DNA from: Methylobacterium sp. NEAU K
Lineage (GTDB): Bacteria; Pseudomonadota; Alphaproteobacteria; Rhizobiales; Beijerinckiaceae
Assembly: GCF_030700285.1 (NCBI RefSeq)
Contig: NZ_JAUYZJ010000036.1
Span: 1-47,674 of the forward strand
Length of the DNA: 47,674 bases
Direction of reading: 5' to 3'
Shown here: positions 16,265 through 24,533 of the stretch, one piece after another
Position numbering within the stretch: the stretch's first letter is position 1
Layout: every line of letters starts with the position of its first letter
Program-made: the position numbers and the translations under genes
The notes under the pieces: model-generated
Database searches by the model: none
Told to the model about the DNA's origin: nothing
The model's input: the letters and a program-made list of their open reading frames with translations, nothing else

Positions 16265-17062
16265 CTACGCCGAGGCCGCCCGCATCCAGCCGAGGCCGGC
16301 CTCGGTGCCGGCGGTGGGGTGGTATTCGCAGCCGATGAAACCGGCATAGCCCACCGCCTCCAGGGCCTCGAAGATCGGGTCGAACGCGATGGTGCCGGTG
16401 CCGGGCTCGTGGCGGCCCGGATTATCGGCGATCTGGACATGGGCGATCAGGGGCGCGTACGCGCGGATCAGCGCCGCCGGGTCGTGGCCGAGGCAGACGC
16501 AGTGATAGGCGTCGAACAGCAGCTTGACGTTGTCCCGGCCGATCGCCTGGATCGCCTCGACGGCCACGAGCGGATCGTCGATCACGTAATCGGCGATCGA
16601 GCCCGGGCCGATCGGCTCGACGATCACCGTCATGCCGCGGGCCTTGGCGGCGTCGGCCGCGAAGGCGAGGTTGTCGAGATAGGTCTCCCAGAGCCGCTCG
16701 CGCGCCACCCCCGCCGGCCGCACGCCCGCCATCGGGTGGACCATCCGGCAGCCGAGTTGCTCCACATAGTCGAGGGTCGGCTCGACGGTGGAGCGGTAAT
16801 AGGCGATCTTGTCCGGCAGGGCGGCAAAACCCTTCTCGCCCTTGGAGGCGTCGCCCGCCGGAAATCCGGTCTGCACCAGGGGCACGCCGGCTCGTTCGAG
16901 CCAACCCGCGACGTCCCGGGCCGGTGTCGCGAACAGGTTCGGGTGCTCCACCGCCCGGAACCCGGCCTTCGCGGCAGCCGCGAACCGCTCCGGCAGGGGC
17001 AACTCCGTAAACAGGAAGCCGCAATGGCCGCTCAGGCGGTCGGGGAAGGCACCAAGCTTCAT
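16265..17062 (-). CDS. Hydroxypyruvate isomerase / 2-oxo-tetronate isomerase-like TIM barrel
   Basis: A 265-residue xylose-isomerase-like TIM barrel of the Hyi/OtnI family. It begins with LGAFPDRLSGHCGFLFTELP and shows the metal-binding acidic residues in VIVEPIGPGS, LFDAYHC, HVQIADNPGRHEPGTG and FIGCEYHPT. Such enzymes isomerise hydroxypyruvate to tartronate semialdehyde, or 2-oxo-tetronates. The gene starts 3 bp after the racemase-like gene, under the LacI-type operator at 17789. The context suggests a step in the breakdown of a C4 or C6 sugar acid. Confidence 0.88.
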   Translation of the reverse strand: MKLGAFPDRLSGHCGFLFTELPLPERFAAAAKAGFRAVEHPNLFATPARDVAGWLERAGVPLVQTGFPAGDASKGEKGFAALPDKIAYYRSTVEPTLDYVEQLGCRMVHPMAGVRPAGVARERLWETYLDNLAFAADAAKARGMTVIVEPIGPGSIADYVIDDPLVAVEAIQAIGRDNVKLLFDAYHCVCLGHDPAALIRAYAPLIAHVQIADNPGRHEPGTGTIAFDPIFEALEAVGYAGFIGCEYHPTAGTEAGLGWMRAASA

Positions 17063-17065
17063 GGA

Positions 17066-17737
17066 TCAGGCCCTCCCGCCGGTCTCGACCATCGCGCGCA
17101 TCCGGTCCACCGCCGCATGGGGCGCGGTCAGGACCGGGACATCGACGGCAGCGCGCACCGCCTCGGCCGCCCGGGAGGTCGAGAAATGCGCCAACATGAT
17201 CGCGTCGCAATCTGCCAATTCCGGCGCCCGGCCTGCGACGCGGCGGTTGTGGGTCTCGGCATCGCCGGCGCGCAGGCGCGCCATGGCATCGTCCACTAGG
17301 ATCGTGCGCAGGGTAGCGGGTCGCCCGGTCTGGCCGACGAATTCCTCGAACTCGTCAGTCATGGTGCCGATTGAGGGGCCGAAGGTCGCCAGCATGCCGA
17401 TGCGCTGCCCTTGCGCGATGGCGGCGCGGAACATCGCCTCATTCGGCTTGAGCACCGGCACCGGCACGGATTCGATCAGCCGGTCGATCGCCGGCCCGAA
17501 GGCCGAGCAGGTGATCAGAATGCCGTCGGCGCCCATGTCGTGGCCGTAGCGCCCGAACCGGACGAACCGGTCGATCATGCCCTCGGACATCTCGCCGGGC
17601 TCCTTGGCCCGGTCGAGGGACAGGCCGTCGTCGAGGAGGTTGACCGTCTCCGCTTCGGGCCAGCGCTCGGCGAAGGCCGCCTGGATCGGAGCCATCGCGA
17701 CCGGGGTCGCGTGCAGGAGGACGATGCGGGGGGCCAT
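17066..17737 (-). CDS. Aspartate/glutamate racemase-family protein
   Basis: A 223-residue protein of the Asp/Glu/hydantoin racemase superfamily. The ATG at 17737 was chosen because it follows a GGGAGA site and starts the conserved IVLLHATPVAMAPIQ; the longer frame has an unrelated leader. The first catalytic Cys is present (GILITCSAFGPAIDRL). The position of the second reads AIMLAHFSTS, without Cys, as in several non-racemase members with LAQFS. It may therefore act as a decarboxylase, isomerase or lyase rather than a two-base racemase. It is the first gene of the pair with the isomerase, 51 bp downstream of a LacI-like operator. Confidence 0.8.
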   Translation of the reverse strand: MAPRIVLLHATPVAMAPIQAAFAERWPEAETVNLLDDGLSLDRAKEPGEMSEGMIDRFVRFGRYGHDMGADGILITCSAFGPAIDRLIESVPVPVLKPNEAMFRAAIAQGQRIGMLATFGPSIGTMTDEFEEFVGQTGRPATLRTILVDDAMARLRAGDAETHNRRVAGRAPELADCDAIMLAHFSTSRAAEAVRAAVDVPVLTAPHAAVDRMRAMVETGGRA

Positions 17738-17788
17738 GCTGTCTCCCGGGTGGGGCGCGATCCGGCGTCCGGTCGCCGTTCGAGATCT

Positions 17789-17802
17789 TGTAAGCGTTTT
17801 CA
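17789..17802. promoter_or_regulatory. LacI-family operator, imperfect
   Basis: TGTAAGCGTTTTCA differs at two positions from the perfect palindrome at 18976-18989 and keeps the central CG. It lies between lacI and the racemase-like gene, 51 bp upstream of the latter's start. It probably places the racemase-isomerase pair under the same regulator. Confidence 0.65.
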
Positions 17803-17831
17803 AAGCGGTGGCAAGATATCGCCGATCCGCC

Positions 17832-18920
17832 TCAATCGAGGGCTTGTTTGCGCGGCGGCGCCGTACTGGCCCGCAGGATCAGCTCGGCGTCGATCTGGGT
17901 GAGGCGCACCACCGGGCGGCCCTGCATCCGGGCGATCAAATGGTCGCCGGCGGCGTGCCCGATCTCGGCGGAATGGATCCGGATGGTGGTCAGCGCCGGA
18001 TCGAGGAAGGGCGCGAAGTCGGAATCGTTGTGGCCGATCACCGACAGGTCGCCGGGCACGTCGAGCCCCCGGGCGCGGGCCTCGATCATGGCCCCGAAGG
18101 CGATCTGGTCGGTACCGCAGATGATCGCGGTGGGCGGCGGCCCACCCGCCAGCATCTGGCGGAAGCCGTCGCGGCCGCCGCCGATGCCGTAGGAGATCTC
18201 GATATCGTGCTCGGGGGCGAGGCGCAGGCCGCGGGCCGCCAGCGCCTGGGCGATGCCGGTGACGCGGGCGCCGCCGCGGTCGTTGTCCTTGCGCAGGCCG
18301 GAGATCACCCCGATCCGCCGATGGCCGAGATCGACGAGGTAGTTCGCAGCCCGGGCCGCGGAGGCGGCGTTGTCGAAGCCGACGCAGGGACGCTCCCGCG
18401 ACAGGCTGAAGGTCTGCACCATCGGGATGCCGTGCCGGGCGATGCGGGTGTGCAGGTCAGGGTGGTGGATGTCGCCGACCAGCATCAGCCCGTCGACGCC
18501 GCGCTCGAGCAAAAAGGTCGCCTCGCGCAGTTCGTCCTCCAGGTCATAGCCCGCATTGGCCGCGACCAGGGTGTAGCCAGCCTGACGTAGCCGCTCCTGG
18601 AAGCTCGACAAGACGCGCACGAACGCCTCGTTCTCGATATTGGGCACCACGGCGCCGACCGCCATGAACCGGCGGGTCGAGAGCGCCCGGGCGGCGCCGT
18701 TGGCGACGAAGCCGAGATCCTGCGCGGCCCGCATCACGGCCTCGCGCTTGTCGGCCCGGACCCCGGCCGAGCCGTTCAGCACCCGGGACACCGTCGCGGT
18801 GGAGACCCCGGCGCGATGGGCAACGTCCCGCGCCACCGGGCTGCGTGCGAGCGGTTCCAAAATCTCTCCCGGCACGTCCAGCACTGAAATCCGATTCTCC
18901 TCGGCGAATCCCGCCCACAA
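17832..18920 (-). CDS. LacI-family transcriptional regulator
   Basis: A repressor of about 340-362 residues. The N-terminal DNA-binding domain reads ARDVAHRAGVSTATVSRVLN followed by the hinge-helix region, then a periplasmic-binding-like effector domain (VGAVVPNIENEAFVRVLSSF, GTDQIAFGAMIEARARGLDV, VIGHNDSDFAPFLDPALTTI). The longest frame starts at a TTG. A GTG closer to the helix-turn-helix is possible, since the leader is not conserved. A perfect operator lies 55 bp upstream, between it and the divergent hydroxy-acid dehydrogenase gene, and a weaker copy lies downstream before the racemase-like gene. It probably controls both flanking units and itself in response to a sugar acid. Confidence 0.9.
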   Translation of the reverse strand: MWAGFAEENRISVLDVPGEILEPLARSPVARDVAHRAGVSTATVSRVLNGSAGVRADKREAVMRAAQDLGFVANGAARALSTRRFMAVGAVVPNIENEAFVRVLSSFQERLRQAGYTLVAANAGYDLEDELREATFLLERGVDGLMLVGDIHHPDLHTRIARHGIPMVQTFSLSRERPCVGFDNAASAARAANYLVDLGHRRIGVISGLRKDNDRGGARVTGIAQALAARGLRLAPEHDIEISYGIGGGRDGFRQMLAGGPPPTAIICGTDQIAFGAMIEARARGLDVPGDLSVIGHNDSDFAPFLDPALTTIRIHSAEIGHAAGDHLIARMQGRPVVRLTQIDAELILRASTAPPRKQALD

Positions 18921-18975
18921 GTCAAAACGAAGCGAACCTGCAGTATATTGACACCCCCAAGCGATGCTGGCTATC

Positions 18976-18989
18976 TGAAAGCGCTTTCA
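18976..18989. promoter_or_regulatory. LacI-family operator, perfect palindrome
   Basis: TGAAAGCGCTTTCA is a perfect 14-bp palindrome with the central CG typical of LacI/GalR operators. It lies in the intergenic region between the divergent lacI and the FMN hydroxy-acid dehydrogenase gene, 35 bp before the latter's start, well placed for repression of both. Confidence 0.85.
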
Positions 18990-19023
18990 AAATAGTCGGC
19001 TTGTCGGGAGGGATCCAGGCCAG

Positions 19024-20352
19024 ATGGAATCCAGGGAAGAGCGGATGGCGACGTTCGGCCAGCCGGCTTCCGGCCTGGGAGCGCCGGAGCGCGAGGCCCC
19101 CAAGGTGGGGCAAGCCGATGTCGAAGCGCCGGGCGTCGCCGGCCCGCAGGCCATCGTCACCAGCCTCAAGCGCAGCGACGCGGTCACGCCCTACCGGTGC
19201 CGCGACCTGCTGGCTCTGGACGATTTTGAGCGCCACGCCCGCCGGCTGCTGCCGCCGATGATCTTCCAATACGTAGCCGGCGGCGCCGAGACGGGAGCCG
19301 CCCTGGCCCATAGCCGCGGGGCTTACGCCGATTACGCCTTCCTGCCGCGGCTGATGCGCGACACCTCGGGGCGCGACACCGCCACCGAGCTGTTCGGCCA
19401 CACCTACGCGGCACCCTTCGGCGTCGGGCCGCTCGGCGGGGCCGCGTTCATCGCCTATCGGGGCGACATCGTGCTGGCCGAGGCGGCGCGGCGGATGAAC
19501 CTGCCGATGATCCTCAGCGCCTCCTCGCTGATCAAGCTGGAGGATGTCTACGCCCAGAATCCGCAGGCTTGGTTCCAGGGCTACCTGCCGGGCGACCAGA
19601 CCCGGATCGACCGCCTGCTCGACCGGGTCGAGGCTACCGGCTACCGCACCTTCGTGGTGACCGCCGACACCCCGACGCTGGGCAACCGCGAGCACAACAC
19701 CCGCAGCGGCTTCTCGATGCCGATCAAGGTGACACCCAAAGTCGCCTGGCAGAGCGCGACCCACCCGCGCTGGCTGCTCGGCACCGTCGCCCGGACCTTC
19801 CTGAGGCACGGCGCCCCGCATTTCGAGAACACCGAGGCTACGCGCGGGCCGCCGATGATGTCGCAAGGCGCGGTGCGCAACACCATCGCGCGCGATCAGC
19901 TCTCCTGGAAGAACCTGGAGTCGATCCGCAAGCGCTGGTCCGGCAACCTAGTGGTGAAGGGGCTGCTCGCCCCGGGCGATGTCGAGATCGCCCGGGGCTG
20001 TGGCGCCGACGGCGTCATCCTGTCGACCCATGGCGGCCGCCAGCTCGACCACGCCATCGCGCCCCTCGACGTGCTGCCGGAGATCGCCGCCCGGAAGGGC
20101 AGCCTGAAGATCATCGTCGACAGCGGCATCCGGCGCGGCACCGACGTGATGAAGGCGCTGGCGCTGGGCGCCGACTTCGTCCTGCTCGGCCGGCCGTTCA
20201 TGTTCGGCGCGGCGCTCGGCGGGGCGGCGGGCGTCGAGCACGCCATGCGGATCCTCAAGGAGGAGCTCAACCGCGACATGGCGCTGATCGGGGTGAACCG
20301 CCTGTCCGAGCTGAACCCGGACTTCCTACGCCGCGTCCCGCGGCGGACCTGA
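19024..20352 (+). CDS. FMN-dependent alpha-hydroxy acid dehydrogenase
   Basis: A 442-residue protein of the lactate/glycolate oxidase family. It has an N-terminal YRCRDLLALDDFERHARRLL segment, FMN-binding VVTADTPTLGNREHNTRSGF, the catalytic His-Arg motif ILSTHGGRQLDHAIAPLDVL, and the phosphate-binding IIVDSGIRRGTDVMKALALG and VLLGRPFMFGAALGG. It is about 50 residues longer than usual at the N-terminus, and a start at 19048 (MATFGQPASG) would shorten it slightly. Family members oxidise L-2-hydroxy acids to 2-oxo acids. As the first gene behind the LacI operator, it probably acts on the sugar acid or a breakdown product. Confidence 0.9.
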   Translation: MESREERMATFGQPASGLGAPEREAPKVGQADVEAPGVAGPQAIVTSLKRSDAVTPYRCRDLLALDDFERHARRLLPPMIFQYVAGGAETGAALAHSRGAYADYAFLPRLMRDTSGRDTATELFGHTYAAPFGVGPLGGAAFIAYRGDIVLAEAARRMNLPMILSASSLIKLEDVYAQNPQAWFQGYLPGDQTRIDRLLDRVEATGYRTFVVTADTPTLGNREHNTRSGFSMPIKVTPKVAWQSATHPRWLLGTVARTFLRHGAPHFENTEATRGPPMMSQGAVRNTIARDQLSWKNLESIRKRWSGNLVVKGLLAPGDVEIARGCGADGVILSTHGGRQLDHAIAPLDVLPEIAARKGSLKIIVDSGIRRGTDVMKALALGADFVLLGRPFMFGAALGGAAGVEHAMRILKEELNRDMALIGVNRLSELNPDFLRRVPRRT

Positions 20353-20365
20353 CCCGGAGATCGGC

Positions 20366-21427
20366 ATGGCCGACGACACGCCCCGCCCTCCCCTCGGCCT
20401 CGCCTTCGTCGGCTGCTTCACCACCGCGCGCCGCCGGGCGCGGGGCAAGGGCATCGACGTCTATGGGGTCGGCGCCGGGCTCGACGACTGGACCCATCTC
20501 GGCCGGGTCGAAGGCCTGGAGAATCCGTCCTTCATGGTCGCCGATCCCGGGCGTGCCGTGCTCTACACGGTCCAGGGCGACGGCGAGGCGGCGAGCGCCT
20601 TCGCGGTCGCGCCCGACGGCGGACTGCGGAGCCTCGGGAGCGCGGCCACCGGCGGCACCAACAGCGTCCACCAAGCGCTCGACCCGAGCGGGCGGTTCCT
20701 GATCGTCGCCAACTACGCCAGCGGCACGGTCGCGCTGATGCCCCTGCGCCCCGATGGCGGGCTGGAGCCGGCCGCGCAGATCCAGCCGCTCCCGGGCGGG
20801 CCCGGTCCGCATCGGACCGAGCAGGCCAGCGCCCATCCGCACCACGTGGTCCTGTCGCCGGACGGCCGCCACATGCTGGTGCCCGACAAGGGTCTCGACC
20901 GCGTCTTCGTCCTGCGGCTCGACGGCGACTGCCTGAATATCGTCTCCGAGGCGGTTCTGCGTCCGGGCGCCGGGCCGCGCCACATCGCGTTCCACCCCGG
21001 CGGGACCATCGCCTTCCTGGTCAACGAGCTGGATTCCACGGTCGCGACCTGCCGGTGGGATGCGGAAACCGCGACGCTCACGCCTCTGCACTGCGTCCCG
21101 ACGCTGCCACCCGACTTCTTCGGCGCCAGCACGGCGGCGGCGATCGTGGTCACACCCTGCGGACGCTTCGTCTACGCCTCGAACCGTGGGCAGAACGGGA
21201 TCGCGCGCTTCCGCGTGGACGGCGACCGCCTCGAACCGGCCGGCTGGACGCCATCCGGCGGCCGGGACCCGCGCTTCATGACGCTCGGGCCGGACGGTAG
21301 CCGCCTGCTGGTGGCCAACGAGCAGGGCGACAGCTTGGTCGAATTCGCCATCGACCCGGGCAGCGGGGATCTCACCCTGACGGGCTCACGCCAGAGCCCG
21401 AGCCCCTGCACGATCGCGTTCCTATAA
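20366..21427 (+). CDS. Seven-bladed beta-propeller lactonase (Pgl/muconate-cyclase family)
   Basis: A 353-residue lactonase-family protein. Repeated blade motifs of the form DPSGRFLIVANYASGTVALM, VVLSPDGRHMLVPDKGLDRV and HIAFHPGGTIAFLVNELDST are visible, together with VTPCGRFVYASNRGQNGIAR. No export signal is present. The family hydrolyses 6-phosphogluconolactone and other sugar-acid lactones. The gene follows the hydroxy-acid dehydrogenase by 13 bp. Uronate dehydrogenase makes an aldarolactone, so this enzyme is a good candidate for opening it. Confidence 0.87.
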   Translation: MADDTPRPPLGLAFVGCFTTARRRARGKGIDVYGVGAGLDDWTHLGRVEGLENPSFMVADPGRAVLYTVQGDGEAASAFAVAPDGGLRSLGSAATGGTNSVHQALDPSGRFLIVANYASGTVALMPLRPDGGLEPAAQIQPLPGGPGPHRTEQASAHPHHVVLSPDGRHMLVPDKGLDRVFVLRLDGDCLNIVSEAVLRPGAGPRHIAFHPGGTIAFLVNELDSTVATCRWDAETATLTPLHCVPTLPPDFFGASTAAAIVVTPCGRFVYASNRGQNGIARFRVDGDRLEPAGWTPSGGRDPRFMTLGPDGSRLLVANEQGDSLVEFAIDPGSGDLTLTGSRQSPSPCTIAFL

Positions 21428-21467
21428 AAATACATAACAAAAACATGACTATCCCGGAGGAAGCCCG

Positions 21468-22790
21468 ATGTTTGCCAAACGATACAGGTTCCTGATTGCG
21501 GCTCTGCTCTTCATCGCCGGGATCATCAACTACATGGACCGCGCCGCGCTCGGCGTAGCCGCGCCCTTCGTCAAGCAGGACCTCAATCTGTCGCCCTCCG
21601 AGCTGGGGGTGATCTTCAGCACGTTCTTCTTCGGCTACGCCCTGTTCGCCTTCGTGGGCGGCCAGCTCGCCGACCGCTACGGCCCGCGCAGCGTCTACAG
21701 CTGGGCCGCCGCCGCCTGGTCGATCCTGTGCATGCTCACCGGCGCGGTGACCGGGTTCGCCCAGATGTTCTTGGTCCGCGCCCTGTTCGGCTTCGCCGAG
21801 GGGCCGATGAACTCGACCACGAACCGCACCATCACCACGTGGTTCCCCCGCGAGGAGACGGCGCGGACGATCGGCTTCACCTTCTCGGGCCAGACCGTCG
21901 GCAGCGCCATCGCGGCGCCGGTGGTCGGCCTGCTGGCGATCCAGTACGGCTGGCGCGTGGCCTTCGTCGCCATCGGCGCTGTCGGCCTGGTCTGGGTGGT
22001 GGCGTGGCGGATCCTCATGACCGACCGCCCCCGGGACAACCCCCGGGTCTCAGTGGAAGAAATCGCCCTGGTCGAGCGCAGCCGGGCCGTGTCGCACCTC
22101 GCCGCGTCCGACCACGAGCGGTCCCTGCGCGGCTACCTGCTGCTGCCGAGCACGCTCTCGCTGGGGCTGGGCATGTTCGCGGTGAACTACACCCTGTACA
22201 TCTTCCTCTCGTGGCTCCCGAGCTACCTCACCGACGCTTTGCACATGCCGGTGCAGCAGATGGCGTTCGTGGCGGCGATCCCGTGGGCCTGCGGCTTCGT
22301 CGGCTATGTCGGCGGCGGCATCGTCGCCGACCTGTTGTACAAGCGCATGGACGACAAACTGGCGGCGCGGAAGATCACCACGATCGTGCCACTCGCCATC
22401 GCGGGCGTCGCGCTGATCACCGTCAACGCCGCGCCGAACGCCGCGGTGGCGGTCTCGCTGATCGCGGTCGCCGTGCTGACGCTGACGAGCTCGGTGCAAT
22501 CCTGCTGGGCGACGATCCACGAATTGGTGCCGGAGGCGCGGGTCGGCGGGGTCAGCGGCTTCATCCACCTGCTGAGCAACATCTCGGGCATCATCGGGCC
22601 GACCGCCACGGGATTCGCCGTGCAGTATCTCGGCGGCTACGCCAGCGCCTTCGTCATCGCCGCCCTGATCGCCGCGGCCGGCGTCGTCGCGATGGCAATC
22701 TTCGTGAGGCGCCCGCGCAGCCCGCAGGCGGCCCGTGACACCGGCGGTGTGGTGGGTCGCCACCGCGGTGTCGAGCTTGAGCAGAGCTGA
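21468..22790 (+). CDS. MFS sugar-acid transporter (ACS/GudP type), altered C-terminus
   Basis: A twelve-helix major facilitator close to the anion:cation symporter group that takes up glucarate, galactonate and hexuronates (GIINYMDRAALGVAAPFVKQ, ADRYGPRSVYSWAAAAWS, ALFGFAEGPMNSTTNRTITT, TWFPREETART). A strong GGAGGA site precedes the ATG. Native sequence runs to Arg at 22734-22736. The last 17 residues (from DTGGVVGRHRG) are the antisense of a dehydrogenase gene. Rejoining to the minus strand at 15924 gives the tail YLNAVKIA and a stop 16 nt before udh. All membrane helices are intact, so transport may persist. Confidence 0.88.
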   Translation: MFAKRYRFLIAALLFIAGIINYMDRAALGVAAPFVKQDLNLSPSELGVIFSTFFFGYALFAFVGGQLADRYGPRSVYSWAAAAWSILCMLTGAVTGFAQMFLVRALFGFAEGPMNSTTNRTITTWFPREETARTIGFTFSGQTVGSAIAAPVVGLLAIQYGWRVAFVAIGAVGLVWVVAWRILMTDRPRDNPRVSVEEIALVERSRAVSHLAASDHERSLRGYLLLPSTLSLGLGMFAVNYTLYIFLSWLPSYLTDALHMPVQQMAFVAAIPWACGFVGYVGGGIVADLLYKRMDDKLAARKITTIVPLAIAGVALITVNAAPNAAVAVSLIAVAVLTLTSSVQSCWATIHELVPEARVGGVSGFIHLLSNISGIIGPTATGFAVQYLGGYASAFVIAALIAAAGVVAMAIFVRRPRSPQAARDTGGVVGRHRGVELEQS

Positions 22791-23624
22791 ATCCAGAGGC
22801 GGCGGCTCCGGCGCCCAGACATCAAGGCCGGCCCCGGCGAGATGGCCGGAGGCCAGGGCTTCGGCCAGCGCCACCTCGTCGTGCACGCCGCCCCAGGCCG
22901 TGGTGATGAACAGCGCCCCGGGCTTCATCGCCGCGAAGGTGTCGGCATCGAAGCTGGCGCGGGTCGTGGCGTCGAGCGGGCAGTGCAAGGACACGATGTC
23001 GGATTCGGCCAGCAGTTGCGCCCGGTCCACCGGCTCGGCGCCGCGGGCCCGGATCTCCCCGGCCGAGAGCAGCGGGTCGTAGGCCAGGCTCCGCATGTCG
23101 AAGCCGCGGGCGAGCTTGGCGACCTCCCGGCCGGTATGGCCGATCCCGACGAGACCCAGCGTCGAGCCGCTGATCTCAGGGCCCATCAGTGATTCCCGCG
23201 AGAAGCCGCCCACCGTCCGCAACAGCCGGTCCGAGACGCAGATCTTGCGTGAGACGGCGAGCATCAGGCCGATGGCGAGTTCCGCCACCGAGCGGGCATT
23301 GCCGCCGACCCGGTTGACCACCGCGACGCCGGCCCGGGTGCAGGCGGCCGCGTCCACCGTGTCGAAGCCCGCCCCGCCCGAAGAGACCGCGAGCAGGTTC
23401 GGGCAGCCGGCGAGCAACACATCCGTCACGTGCCACCGGCGGGGCAGCTCATCCCGCGCCGGCGAGACGTGGAAGACATGCGCCTGCGCCAGCAGGGCCT
23501 CGAGCGTCTCCGCCCCTCCCTGCAGATCGCCGACCCGCAGGTCGATGTCGGGTTCGGCCCTCAACCGTGCGTCGAAGACCGGGTTGACCCAGAGATTGAA
23601 CCGGCAGACGCGCTTGAGGGCCAC
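22737..23624 (-). pseudogene. D-2-hydroxyacid dehydrogenase, C-terminally truncated by inversion
   Basis: From a GTG start the frame encodes 296 residues of a D-isomer 2-hydroxyacid dehydrogenase: the NAD-binding STLGLVGIGHTGREVAKLAR, VSLHCPLDATTRASFD, GLDVWAPEPP and the catalytic His of ATHHTAGV. Homology then stops and the frame continues antisense through the MFS gene to 22050, giving a misleading 524-residue frame. The missing 46 residues are at 15925-16065. The usual catalytic Arg of TARGG reads Trp (ITTAWGGVHDE), which a single C-to-T change would explain and which suggests decay. It starts 4 bp after the preceding frame. Confidence 0.88.
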
Positions 23625-23628
23625 CGGG

Positions 23629-23999
23629 TCAGCCCTTCACCACCGCCTCGATCGCATCAACCCCGTGGTCGATGTTGTGGGTATTGACTGCCGCCACGCA
23701 GATCCGGCCGGTCTTCATGGCGTAGACCTCGGGCTCCTCGCGCAGGCGCGTGGCCTCCTCGGGGGGCAGGCCCGTGTAGGAGAATATGAGGCAATGGTGG
23801 TCGAGCCGCGCCAGCAGCGGGCCGAAGATCTTCTCGATGTCGTAGAAGTCGATCAGCCAGCCGGTCCGGGGATCCGCGGGCCCGGCGACGGTCAGTTCGA
23901 CCCGGCGGGAATGGCCGTGCATCCTGTTGCAGCGGCGGGTCTCGGGCACGTTCGGCAGCCGGTGGGGGCCGCGAAGGTGAAGGCTTGGGTGAGCGTCAT
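23629..23999 (-). pseudogene. Chimeric queD N-terminus fused to aromatic aminotransferase C-terminus
   Basis: From the ATG at 23999 the frame begins MTLTQAFTFAAP. It shifts by one base in a run of five G (plus strand, 23964-23968) into HRLPNVPETRRCNRMHGHSR, LIDFYDIEKIF and ARLDHHCL. This is the first half of 6-carboxytetrahydropterin synthase with its CxxxHGH zinc and catalytic motif. Immediately afterwards, in frame at about 23790, the sequence becomes IFSYTGLPPEEATRLREEPEVY and GRICVAAVNTHNIDHGVDAI, the C-terminal end of aspartate/aromatic aminotransferases. Neither enzyme is complete. A shortened frame could start at a Met at 23949, but function is unlikely. Confidence 0.82.
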
Positions 24000-24124
24000 C
24001 GGATATCTTTTTTGCTCAGTCTCGATAGCCGGCCTGCGACCAGTAAACCCCGTTCCTTCTGTGCGTCTCCCGCGAGAGCCGCCAAGGGATCTCGGTCCGA
24101 CAATCCGTGAACGCGATCCGCATT

Positions 24125-24367
24125 GGTAGCCCAAGGATGAGTGCGGCCGGACGCGATTGTAGATGGTCTGCCAAAGACCGATCACGATCTGCGCCTCCTT
24201 CAGCGAGTAGAAGATCTCCTGTCTCAGCCATTCTTCGCGTCGCTCTGCTCGGAGACGTCCGCCCCCTTGCATGCGACGGTGATACGCTTGCCCTATGCCG
24301 TCTGCACCTCGATCTGGCACAGCGTCAGCACCACCTGCTCTGCGCTCGGTTTCTGTCCGCGCCTCAT
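24125..24367 (-). mobile_element. IS3-family remnant with internal deletion
   Basis: The minus strand starts MRRGQKPSAEQVVLTLCQIE, then VQTA-stop-GKRITVACKG and VSEQS, matching the start of an IS3 OrfA with an in-frame TAG. It then passes directly to the OrfB tail EEWLRQEIFYSLKEAQIVIG and YNRVRPHSSLGYQ. The tail is nearly the same as that of the copy at 1-506, so they belong to one IS type. All catalytic sequence is lost. Confidence 0.75.
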
Positions 24368-24383
24368 GCCCGACCCCTCCGGG

Positions 24384-24410
24384 CCCGGCTGATCCTCTCG
24401 ATCAGCCGGG
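24384..24410. terminator. Perfect 11-bp hairpin
   Basis: CCCGGCTGATC and GATCAGCCGGG flank a 5-nt loop. A second small inverted repeat (CCTAA...TTAGG) follows at once. It borders the IS3 remnant and could be an element end or a terminator. No T-run is present on the plus strand. Confidence 0.45.
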
Positions 24411-24533
24411 TCCTAAACCAGCCGGTTAGGCCAACGGCGGCGGGGCCGGGATCCGATTCCGGGAGCGGAAGGGATAAAACAGCGGGCCAGGCTCGTTAGC
24501 GCGTCGACGAACTCCTTCGGTCCGGTACCCATT

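Noticed and set aside
16082..17299. A 405-residue plus-strand frame opposite the isomerase and racemase-like genes
   Set aside because: It lacks recognisable motifs and opposes two well-supported genes with good spacing.
22050..22736. A 524-residue frame continuing from the D-2-hydroxyacid dehydrogenase
   Set aside because: The part below 22737 is antisense to the MFS transporter, is His/Asp/Arg-rich and has no family resemblance; only 22737-23624 is the real gene fragment.
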